Source: Marthasterias glacialis
Taxonomy: Eukaryota; Echinodermata; Asteroidea; Forcipulatida; Asteriidae
Assembly: GCA_911728455.2 (NCBI GenBank)
Contig: OU452239.1
Coordinates: forward strand, 9,344,328-9,408,327
Reading direction: 5' to 3'
DNA length: 64,000 bases
Positions 41,162-51,400 of this stretch are shown here, in pieces. Numbering within the stretch: the stretch's first letter is position 1; each line of letters opens with the position of its first letter. The position numbers and the translations under genes were made by a program. The notes beneath the pieces were generated by a model, which did not search any database, was not told the origin of the DNA, and saw only the letters and a program-made list of their open reading frames with translations.

Positions 41162-42436
41162 TTAAATAGATATGAAAGAGCTTTCAAATAGCACCTTATT
41201 TAGGCCTGAATGGGGTGTTTCAGGCCGTGCCCGAATTAGTGGCTTTGGCTGCGGCTTGGGTTGTCCACGGCAACACCCCTTAGCAACAGCCGCAGCCTGA
41301 GCCACAGCTGCCAATTTCAAACACAGCCTTAGACGGACAGCATCACATCACATTGATATCAAGGTCATTTTACTTTTTCTGAGAAGTGACCGACTTTGGC
41401 AAGTGGGGGGGGGGGGGGTCACATACAATGTGCTTGAATTTTGAAACGGGTATGAAAATGAAATTTCCTGAAAATTTGACAAAAGTTGTCTCTTTGTGCG
41501 GAGAAAAAGCCAATAAAAGTGCGAAAAGGCTGTAGAGGTTTGCAGACTCTCTACATCAGTTTTCAAATCGATATCTAAAGGTTTGGTCACAACAGGGGCC
41601 AAGTCTTTCATCTCTCTTGATGGCAAGTTTGCCTCTTTCAAGAAAATCTGAAGGTGCAGGGAGCCCAATGAATAATCCTGAAGTCAGGAGAGAAAAAAAA
41701 CTGATAAATCACACATGCCTGTTGAAAATCAAGAAATCAAAGAGTTTGGTCCAATATCCAAGCCCCATGGCAGTATCTCAATCACAAATTAAATCCTGTA
41801 ATGACTACTTTCCAGTAACCTTTTAGATAAAAACCGTTCAAAAGTTGTTGTTGCTTTTTCAATCATTAGGTCAAATTCAGTTTTGTCATGCACTTATTTT
41901 TACCAATGAAAGTCCCCTTCATATTAAACAATTTATCAAACTTTTTTTATTCTAGAATGAAAGACAAAATTTGGAGAACAAACTCTCGAGTTAAAAATAA
42001 GAACAATTAAATAAGATTAGATTTCAATTAAACAAAAAGCAAGGCAAGAACACTAGAACAAATTAATTAAATTTGAAAAAAAAAATAAAAAATGATCTCA
42101 AACTTCAAACGAGTCTTCTACACATGTATCAAAATGGTCACAATTTTTAAAACGAAAAAGGACAAGAAATTGTTCAGAAATCACTTAAAGTACAAATGGG
42201 AAAGCGATGGAGAATTATATACAATGTAAACAACAGTTTAAAACAATGAAGCAATGTAATTGCATACAAAACAATATAATGAAAATAGATTTTCTCTAAT
42301 CTAAAAAAAACAAACTTACATGATGGAAGCTTATAATCATCATGAATATGTAAATTAGAGGAAAACACACATGTCACCATCAGGTCCAATCAGATTCAAG
42401 AATACTGTCATATGGACTCAGCTTGTGACGTAAACT

Positions 42437-42922
42437 TGTGGACATGTCGTTAAATATGTTTGTCGCGTTGACAGCGTGACGGCTCTCACGTGACTATACC
42501 GTTTGTCGCAGCGATAGCGTAACGGCTGTCTTGTGACTGTACTGTCTGTAGAGGTGATAGCGAAGATCTCACGCGTCTAATCTGTTTGTCGCTGCGATAG
42601 CAGGATGGCTCTTTCTTGCGACTATACTGCTTTCGCAAGACTGCTGGCTCCCGACTACTGTCCCATGTACCTAAATTTAATGTTAAATGGGACCAAATTC
42701 AGGAGAGCAGAAGTCTTGCAGGACCAGCAGAGAGAAGATGTCTTGCAGGACCAGCAGAGAGCAGAAGTCTTGCAAGACCAGCAGAGAGAAGAAGTCTTGC
42801 AGGACCAGCAGAGAGCAGAAGTCTTCCATGAGCAGCAGTATTGCCAGAACAGCAGTCACACTGGATTATAGTCACGCGAGAGCCCTTATCACCCCGACAA
42901 ACATTAAACAACATGTCCACAC
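42437..42922. mobile_element. 486-bp inverted-repeat element with internal minisatellites and a small repeat ORF
   Basis: The left end TGTGGACATGTCGTTAAATA (continuing to CTCACGTGACTATA) is mirrored by TATAGTCACGCGAGAGC...AACATGTCCACA at the right. Inside are about four copies of a ~60-bp unit holding 'tttgtcgc.gcgatagcg', then five copies of a 27-bp unit of the type 'gcagaagtcttgcaggacc'. The plus ORF at 42605-42871 (88 residues) crosses both and encodes a 9-residue repeat, RAEVLQDQQ. It could be a genuine short protein, but mutation across units in all frames suggests it is incidental. Confidence 0.65.
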
Positions 42923-43448
42923 ATCTACTTGTTTGTGCTGTGATTTGTCAAACGGCATTTTTTGAAGGATCACACAAATACATGGACACAACCAGCACTG
43001 GAGCATTTAGAGCCGTCTGAACACTGTGTAATGCGGAAGAAAAACATTTTGACTCGCATGTTGTAACAGCATAGTCAGTAATGTTCAAAATGTTCGGAAG
43101 GTACAATACAAAGTTAACTTATTTTTAAAACGAAGTATTTTGATTTAAGGTTTTGTTTTTGTAATGAGAACTAAAGTTTCCCATCTTTTAAGGCGTGACA
43201 CACTTGTTCATCCTGATGAATATTTTAAAAAGCGAGGGGGAGAGAGCGTGAAAAATGAGCTGAAATCATAAAGCCATTTTTGGTATAAAGTCGGTAGTGT
43301 TAACAATCCCCCTGAGAAATATTTAAATCATGGTCAATTTTTAAGGACATTGAGGTGAAAGTATTATCGGCAGATACGGTTTAGCTTCGGACCGGACCCC
43401 CACAAGCAAAGAGGTTCGCCATTGCTCAGGACCGCCCACCAACATAGG

Positions 43449-43560
43449 GCTGGTTAGCTCAGTTGGTTAGAGCGCTCGTACGGTATTCGAGGGGTCGCGG
43501 GTTCAAGTCCGGCATCAGCCTAGTTTTCTTTGCTCACCCCAATCCTCACCCCAATTAATA
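43449..43560 (+). repeat. tRNA-like SINE, family D, copy 1
   Basis: GGCTGGTTAGCTCAGTTGG, then GGGTTCAAGTCC, and a fully paired 7-bp acceptor-like stem (GGCTGGT/ATCAGCC). The downstream TTTTCTTTGCTCACCCC and upstream 'gaccgcc..caacat' are shared with 47912-48022, so it is a repeat and not a lone tRNA gene. Its anticodon loop lacks T33. Confidence 0.65.
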
Positions 43561-43743
43561 CATATATATATATATTTTTTCCCATCTGCCTGCCAAAAGT
43601 AACCATGTCAGAAACCTCACCTAACAATAACCGATTTACACTTTTTCCCGACATTATGAATTGTTCCAAAAACCAATAATGCACACACCATTTATGTTCT
43701 TTACATTTATGCTTCAAGCATACAATGTAATAAGTTTAAGTGC

Positions 43744-43860
43744 TGGTCCAGGACTAGAGGGCCGGTCTCAGACTCCAGACCGGTCTCGAGGACTCGGACT
43801 TGAACTCAGATTCGGACTCGGGGCAACAGGGACTCAAACTCAGACTCTGACAGCAGGGAC
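43744..43860. repeat. GGACTC-rich low-complexity tract
   Basis: Repeated 'ggactc', 'cagactc' and 'gggactca' with an embedded palindrome CCGGTCTCAGACTCCAGACCGG. No gene is present. Confidence 0.55.
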
Positions 43861-43861
43861 T

Positions 43862-44018
43862 TGATTTCACAAAGCTCTAAGATTCATCTTAAGATGAGTT
43901 TGTCAGTATTCACTAATACTACATGTACTAGTGATTTGTATCGTGACATCCCACTTTGCTTAGCAAGTAAGATCGATGCACGTCCTAAGATCAATCTTGG
44001 CACTTTGTGAAATCAATC
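43862..44018. mobile_element. MITE with AATTTCACAAAG-type ends, copy 4
   Basis: TTGATTTCACAAAGCTCTAAG starts it and GGCACTTTGTGAAATCAA ends it. The interior 'gattcatcttaagatgag' and 'gtgatttgtatcgtgacatc' align with 16577 and 30129. It directly follows the GGACTC tract. Confidence 0.75.
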
Positions 44019-44206
44019 TCAGGCATGATTGGTTAATATATCAAAAAATGACATTTCACGGGGTGAATCATGGACATGTATGTTACCCTGTTCAAAATCC
44101 CTCTTTCTGAACTCTTCTTTAAATTGTGGAGTGATTAGTCAGAGCACTCTTCTCGTTGATGTACTCGTTTATCATTTACTTGAGGAGTGTATCGGAGCAT
44201 TCAGAA

Positions 44207-44384
44207 CAGACCTTTATCGTGCTGCAACCATCTTGGTCATGTTCCCTGTATCTAATAACAGGAACATATGCTAAAAGTCATTGTACACAAAGGAACCAGA
44301 CTATTCGCCCTTCCAGCCTCAGGTTTGGTTACATTGGTTTGAATGGGAGAAAATCAAGATGGCCGCACCATGACAAAGGTCTAT
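44207..44384 (-). mobile_element. MITE, ATAGACCTTTATCATG family, copy 4 (reverse orientation)
   Basis: ACAGACCTTTATCGTGCTGC starts it and CACCATGACAAAGGTCTAT ends it. The interior is in the same orientation as copy 3 at 26224. Confidence 0.75.
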
Positions 44385-44799
44385 AGTGACCAACCTCGCC
44401 ACCATGGGCAGCGCGCCGTATCGCTACCTCTCGTCACTCACCCCTGGTAGGGAAGCACTGAAAAAAACAACGCCGATCAGATACCAAAAGTGACTGCCTC
44501 GGCGCAGGCTTGTTAGAAACTTTTGGCAGCTTGGAAGGGGGAAGGGGGCTTAATATGTGCCGGTCAAAATGCAAGTATTATTGATGTGATCCCACTTCAA
44601 AATGAATCATGGTTTCACACTGCCACCCTAAACTGCATACAGTTTAGACTCATGGTCACAAAATCAAAAAGAATACGAGGGGACCGGTTGCTCCATGACT
44701 TTGATGCCTCTTTTTTGCGGGCTACCATTTTGAGCGGGTGCGTAGAGTGGATCGGCCATAGGACTGATTCATGGGAGATGTTAATGTTGCATTCCAGGG

Positions 44800-45068
44800 G
44801 TTATGATCATAGAGTTGTATATAAGAACTAGAGGGCGTACAAACCATGCGACACGGCCCGACAAGAGCATTTTTTGACCATTGAGAAAATGGCGTGGACC
44901 ATTCATTTACACTGGATACTCATCAGTTTACACAGCAACCATTTTCTAAGTGGACATTCGTATGCAATTGGCCCATAGGGATTTTCGCCCATGGTGGGTC
45001 AGTGGAGTTCCGTGAGTGGCATCGCGAGTGCTCCCTCTAGTTCTTATATATAACTCTATGGTTATCAT
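44800..45068. mobile_element. Foldback/MITE with ATAGAGTTATATATAAGAAC arms
   Basis: 'gatcatagagttgtatataagaactagaggg' at about 44806 is mirrored by 'ccctctagttcttatatataactctatgg' at about 45030-45060. The interior includes a smaller inverted 'aatggcgtggacc'/'aaccattttctaag' area. No ORF is convincing. Confidence 0.65.
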
Positions 45069-45069
45069 C

Positions 45070-46090
45070 GAGCAAGGCATGCTGGGAAAAAAACGGCGCG
45101 GCGAGATCGATCACCCCTGGAGACGAGGTTGACTAGTGACATAAATCACCCTACAATGTACAAGTACATTGTACCAGCGAGGTTTTCCCTTACCAAACAG
45201 ATCTGCCAATGATTATACATGAAAAAGATTAAAACGGATACAGAAATATTTTACAGGAGGTAATCACTTACATTTACGCACCTTGAGAAAACTGCACCAT
45301 ACCGATCAATGGAAACTGTATACATAATTTCTCCGTTATATTCTGTATCACATTTGGAATACAAGGTTACATGTGTACTGGTATAAAAAAACAAATTACG
45401 TTTCTTCCCGATTAACATGGTTTAAAAATCTACGCATTCCGCAGTATACAAGCTTCAACCTTCATAAAATATAGCTTTTGTATTAAATATATACAAATGG
45501 GGTAATATTAAAAACTGGCTACAATTTGTAAATCTACATACACAAAATGTCATTACTATTTTCTTCTTTTTACGTCAGTTCTGAGTAATCTGTCGTCAAC
45601 TACACGTATTTTTAGTTGACAAGCACCCTAATGTAATGTTAACAAACCAAAAATCAGTTCCTTGCTTTAAGTTTAAGAGTCAAATTTGTCCTGGACAATC
45701 TACATTTACCTGCCGACTTCGTAATCAATTAGCAGCAAGAAAATTGAATTGATACAAAAATTTCAAAAAGCTGAAGCCCACAACTTAAAAAACTTGCCGC
45801 CAAAAAAAAAAAAAGATTTCTCAATCCTCCTCTCTGATGTTAGGATATTATTCTAGAGCTCTGTCCGCCTTCATTTAACTAGTTTCATTTTTGGCACACA
45901 AACTTTGACGGATGGACCAGCATATGCAAAAGAATTAGTAAACTGGTAGCCACGACCTCGCTTGACCTCATCAATGAGGGATCTACAAAATCATTGTAGG
46001 TCCTTTTCCGAGCCACACTTTCGGCAAATGGCTTTTGCTCTGCCCGCCTGTTTGAAGCATCATACCAAAAGTGCACATTTTTAAAACAAC
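45070..46090. other. Gene-free AT-rich stretch
   Basis: Nothing is recognised apart from a poly-A run at 45802-45815. It could include the 3' flank of the minus-strand adaptor gene, but no poly(A) signal can be assigned. Confidence 0.3.
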
Positions 46091-46091
46091 T

Positions 46092-46341
46092 GGGCCCAAT
46101 TTCATGGCTCTGCTTACTGCGTCATTCTGCGCTTACGAAGAACATTCACAGCTTATGAGGTTAGCGCCGAATTTCTGCGCTAGCTGTGTAAGTGAAGAAT
46201 CCTTAGTTACACAAACTATGCACGCGCACAAACAAACATTCCTTGCTTACATGTGAAATACGCTTAAGTACGCGCGGAATTTTCTGCTTACGTAAGCGTC
46301 GATTTTTCGCTTAGGGTAAGCAGAGCCATGAAATTGGGCCC
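46092..46341. mobile_element. MITE with GGGCCCAATTTCATGGCTC ends
   Basis: GGGCCCAATTTCATGGCTCTG starts it and CAGAGCCATGAAATTGGGCCC ends it: 21-bp perfect inverted ends. The interior is full of 'gcttac' and 'gtaagc'. It is the cleanest copy of the family that includes 13953-14233. Confidence 0.85.
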
Positions 46342-46716
46342 TGATGGAGCTTTAGCCAGAGCCAAAGCCAAGGGTTTTTAAAAAAAGAGCCCATAGAGCT
46401 ACAGGCCATGTCCAAAATGCCGGCTACGGCTACAGCTAGATCACTATGTCAACTAGCATTGAAGCATGAGCTGCCCTTATAGCAACATCCTTAGCAACAG
46501 CCACAGCTGCCAGTCCGAACTTGGCCGAACAATATAACTTTGTTGATCCAACAGCGAGTTCATGGCTAATGGTTACCCTTTGAACGTTACTGGGGTGGGA
46601 GGACTGTTTTTTTGTTTTTTTAAATCTGAACTTTTTAACGATCCGGTCATGTAAACATTTTCCGCTTTTTGAATTTTAGAGGGACTGCTGTCATGATCAT
46701 AGCAGGCCTGAAATCA

Positions 46717-46863
46717 CAGGCATGCGACTTGGAACTTGACGTAAAACGACTCGGACATTCCAATCTTTACAAGACTTTGTACAGTGTTTTTCAATTTGCA
46801 ATGGCATGAGTGTGAGGTGAGAGACGAGGAAATCAGCTGATCCGAGGAAGAGTTGCGCGTCTG
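46717..46863. mobile_element. MITE with CAGGCATGCAACTT ends, copy 2
   Basis: CAGGCATGCGACTTGGAA starts it and AGAGTTGCGCGTCTG ends it. Its interior is nearly the same as at 41016-41161 over 100 bp. Confidence 0.75.
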
Positions 46864-46926
46864 CAATTATGAACGCTATTAACCATGTTAACCCAGTTAC
46901 TGCCTGAGCACCTGATACTCCTTATT

Positions 46927-47192
46927 TGTGTCAGTAGTAAGCGGAATGAAGGAACGCTTACCCCTCCTTCATAAGCGACACAGATTATAATCCCATAACC
47001 TAGATTACTCTAGTGAACTCCTAGTAACATCAGTCAGTACATGTATAATCTGGGGTGCTGGTGGCAACCCAGATTATACTGACTGACGTTATTTAAAAGC
47101 ACTAGAGTAATCTAGGTTATGGGATTATAATCTGTGTCGCTTATGAACGAGGGCTCAGTGTAACTTTGTTCCGCTTACTACTGACACAGTTG
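46927..47192. mobile_element. Foldback element with ~115-bp arms
   Basis: TGTGTCAGTAGTAAGCGGAA begins it and TTCCGCTTACTACTGACACA ends it. Both arms hold 'ataagcgacacagattataatcccataacctagattactctag' or its complement, and 'cagtcagt..a...ataatctgg'. Only about 10 bp separates the arms. Confidence 0.8.
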
Positions 47193-47579
47193 AGGAGAAT
47201 CGGGTGGCATGAGCCTGCACTGGTCATAAATCCGATGTAGTCAGCACGCGGTGCATGCATGCAGTAACTGGGTGAGAGAACATGAACAGCGGTGGGTCTG
47301 CTACGATCATGACGACAGCTCCTCCTCTTCAAGGGAAATTCCATGGTTACTCAAGTTACAATGACCATGTATTAAAAATAAGTGATAACATTCAATTTCA
47401 ATTCATTCCAATGACAGTTCCTTGAGAAACTAGATTTCTGCTACCTGTGGTCAATGTCACTTGAGTAGACACTGCAGACCGCCCTCTACATGTATAATTT
47501 GGTTAATTTCTTATTTTTCTTCATTTAAGAACTGAACGCTGTTTACTACATATTATTGCACGTAGAATGGTGATGTCCA

Positions 47580-47890
47580 TGCCCCCCCCCTCTCCCCCCC
47601 ACCCCTAAAACTCACCACCACCACCACCACCAACAGCATCCCTAAAAAAAAATTAATATTCCATAAAAAAAAAGAATTCTATTCGCATGAATATACAGTA
47701 TGTCCTTTTGGCTGGAAGCATTTTTTCTGCTATAATGCAAGAAACTTTTGCCAATAAAAACAGCTCAGTTAAATCCGTAGAGCTAGCGCTATGGTTGCAT
47801 CGTATCATGGGGGTGTGATCCCTGGCTACACGGCAGTAACCGGTTGAATGGCTTCTGACTGGAACCCCCCCCCCCCCCCCCCCCCGAGCA
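47580..47890. repeat. Simple-sequence cluster
   Basis: C-rich runs at 47582-47605, (CCA)n at 47615-47632 and a poly-C of about 20 at 47866-47885. Nothing coding. Confidence 0.6.
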
Positions 47891-47911
47891 AAGATATTGA
47901 CAAAATAGTGA

Positions 47912-48022
47912 GACCGCCAACATTAGGGGTGGATAGCTCAGTTGGTAGAGCATCCATTATGTATTGCTGGTGGTCGTAGGTTCAAATCCCACTCCAGTCA
48001 ATTTCTCTTTGTTCACCCCCAA
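47912..48022 (+). repeat. tRNA-like SINE, family D, copy 2
   Basis: 'agaccgccaacattaggggtgg', TAGCTCAGTTGGTAGAGC (A box), GGTTCAAATCCCACTCC (B box), then 'tttctctttgttcaccccc'. The order matches 43435-43545, including the leader before the tRNA-like head. Confidence 0.65.
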
Positions 48023-48403
48023 AATTGATAAAAACAGCTGTCTGAATATCAATACAGGGGCTCACTTCATCGGTTTAGCAAGCTTTAAAGCTAATTTATA
48101 GCAGAGCAAAGTGCATTCCATAAACGGCCAAGAAGATGTGCCCACAGTTAGGCATGCACCCTATCTTGACATGCAGTTTGACTTCACTACGGCACACCAT
48201 GTGCATACAGTGGTCGCATGAGCTGTCAGCAGAAGTGGTCAACACACCAAAGTAGCCATTTCCTGGAACACTATTGGACTGGTTACAAATGACCAACAGA
48301 GGTCGCTTTACACAAAAAAAACATGATCTTCCTGCATGTAGGACAGTAAAAAAGAAGCTTGTCTTACTTGTAAATGCTGATGACAGATCCTACTGCGAGG
48401 GTT

Positions 48404-51400
48404 TTAAATTCTCGTCTCTTGAAGGGGAAAGACAATGTCCTCGTACTCGTCTGTGTTGTTGTTGGCATTTCCGTTGCCTTCCGCAGCATCTTGCTGCTTC
48501 CAGACTGAGTTGCCCTCAGCTTCTTTTGGCTTTTCACCTTTACTTTTCTCGTGATGCCCCCCCTTTGCATGCTTCTTTTCTTTCTTGGACTCCTTCTTGG
48601 CTTTCTTCGCCGACTTCTGCTTCTCCTTTTTACTGGACGCTGCCGGCGGCACGACGCTCACTATTTCATAACTGTGGCTCCTTCCAACTGCATTGTCGGC
48701 GTTTTCGGGAGGTTTACTCGGTTGGTTTGATTCGACATCAATGTACATGTGTTCCTTCTTTTGCCAGAGGCTGCTGCTCGTAGGCTGTTTATCAACATGG
48801 ACCATTCCGCCAGCGATGGCGGCCGTGTTGGAATCCGAGTTCCTCGGCATGTCTTCAATTGACTGATAACTATCTTCCTGTATGTCCTGTGGGGCCGGAG
48901 TGGCTGCTTGAGCACTGTCTCTCTTCACGACCTTTGAGCTTTGACCTTTACCCTTCTTTTCCACCACAGCGTACACTGGTAGCTCGTCGTTGCTCGTGGG
49001 TGGCGCCTTGACCTCAGTCCTGGCATTGTTGTTGCTTTGACTTGATGACACCTTGTTGGCCTTGTTGACCTTGGCGTAGTTCACCTCTGATTGGTTACCG
49101 CTGAGACTAAATGATGGTGCATCCTTGTGGACGGGGCGTTTCTCTGTAACTGCATAGGGCTGGATATCATCGTCTGGAGTAAGAGGAACATTTTAGAAAT
49201 TGGTGTCAAAATGCCTAAGAACTCTATGTTAGCTGTTGGTGAAAAGACCCCTTAATAATTGGGCCAACAGCATGTTTTAACCCCCGTCTGCACAGCTACG
49301 ATATATTTCCTGCAGAACACACAAATACTATAATGTTTATAAAGGCCTACCTCAGGGTCGAGAGTGGATGGAAATGAAAAAATTCACGAAACACCGGTGG
49401 AGGGTTTGGTGGCTACCAACCACGCCATAACCCATATCAATGGCAGCATTCTATGCTCAAATGTACATATACATGTGTAGATGGGGGCAAGCACCTTGGT
49501 GTAGTCAAAATACAGTACATGTACTGTGTTAAGGCTTTACACGGGCCTGGATGTATGTTTAATGACATCAATAATTTTCGCCAAAAGAATCCCACCAGAG
49601 AGACAGGACAAAACAAAAGTGTCCTGACAGCAACTGGTTAAAGGACGTTTGATTTAAGACTTTCTTTTGTCGAGTATAAAGTGTTCTTAAGTTAGGTTGT
49701 TTTTAGCTTTGAAACTTGCAAAATATTACAGGTCCCATGAATTTTTTTTTTATTGGTTAAAAAAATAAAGTATGCCAATTATAGTTATATTACTTATTAA
49801 TATTATTATATTATATTACTTTTTTCACATTTTTTACATGCGATTAATCGTAGAAATAATGATTTTTTTTTAAATAAGGGGGTTGCCGCGCTCCGCCCAC
49901 CCTTCCTCATTAACATAAAATCTGTGACGTAGACAGTGGAACGGCTGACCAGGGCCATGTGTGTGACAATAACATACAATGCATTGTTGACCACTCGGCA
50001 CCAGAGCTGTCTTTGAAATGTTTTACCACAGCCTACGTCATGGATCATTGTGCAATCAGATGGCACACATTTTCGGGGCTCAATCAAAGTGCATTCACGC
50101 ATAACAGACACATCAAAATAGTCAATGCTATGTTTTGTTAATTTCAAACCATATATCAAGCCACAAAAATGTTCCGTGACAAAAAACCTCTTCATGGGCC
50201 CTTTAAACAGTTTCAAGACAAGTTTTTCTACTGCGCCAAATCAATGCATCTGGAACAAGACACCCGAGCAAAAGAAACATGGTGCTGGAAAGTTCTGCAA
50301 ACTATCCATTACACGTAACGTAGAGATTGTATTGCATCAAAGTGAAAGTTAAATGCATAAACTGTATAGTACATAACATTCGCATTTGGCATCGTTTCAA
50401 TATCACTTCAAACTAGTTGTGATGACTCAAATAGGAAAGTGAAAGTTTATCTTATGTTTCCCAGGCGTATCGATTGCTGTTGCTCCTCTTGCCGATTGTA
50501 CCGGTAAGTTTCTGTCCTGCCTTAAACCTACAGCCGTTCTCTTCCTGGGGTTTGGGTGTTTTATGAGGGGAATACAGGCCTAAGTTTTTAAACTTTGTGG
50601 TAGGATGGCTTTGTAGGGGTGCTGGTCACCTGTTCCTCCTTGCAGACATTTCTTCTTTTTTTTATTAATTTATTTTGTCTTTTTTTTTTTCTATATTTTT
50701 ATTTGCCAGTCATTGATTACATCAGGGCTTTCATTTCAATCAATTAAACTATTGTCTTGGCAGTGTGAATATTAGTGTGATAAAATAGAATAAAATAAAT
50801 CCGGTCTTACGTTTTCTACGAATACACAAGTCAAACAGGACTCAATCAGAATGGTGCCTGCGTCACATAATCTGGTCCGCCACCCAGGGTTTGCCCTTGA
50901 CTTTTACAGTGACCACCCAGCGTGACCAGTTCACTTGTCGTTGACTTGCTTTTTCACGAGTCCATTATCTCAACTTCAACATTGGTCATTTGTATGGGGC
51001 TTGAGTCTGAAACTATGTACGAACAATCTGTGCATGCAGTAGACTTCATGTCCATGTAGTCAGTTAGATCTTCATGTCGAAAAAGAGCTAGCCAGCTGGA
51101 CCACTTGGGACAGAAATTGGACTAGTCCTTAAGAGGTTTTAACTTGCATCGGGCAAGCGGACCACTGTTAACTAGTCGGCAACGACTGACAAGTGTCCAG
51201 GAAAATACTTTTTGAGCCAGCTAATGGGTGACCTTAAAAACGGCATTGGGTAAAATCGGAGTACCAGAACAAAGATCCATCGGACATTCTATTGCTGAGC
51301 ACGCACAGAGCGCACACACACACACACACACACACGTTTTTGTTACATACACTGTGTGGACCTTCCTTTGTTCTCATGCAGTGAGCATTTTTGTACACGT

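Noticed and set aside
42605-42871. Independent gene for an 88-residue repeat protein
   Set aside because: It lies entirely inside an inverted-repeat element and its repeats arise from a 27-bp minisatellite; kept only as a finding.
43449-43522. Functional tRNA gene
   Set aside because: The acceptor, D and T arms look good, but the base before the anticodon is C and not T, the anticodon stem has a mismatch, and the flanks are shared with another repeat copy.
44523-44831. 102-residue plus-strand ORF
   Set aside because: It runs into the left arm of the foldback at 44800 and shows no known domain; most likely chance.
48274-48783. 169-residue plus-strand ORF
   Set aside because: It is the antisense of the last adaptor exon, which has phase-compatible splicing and recognisable motifs on the minus strand.
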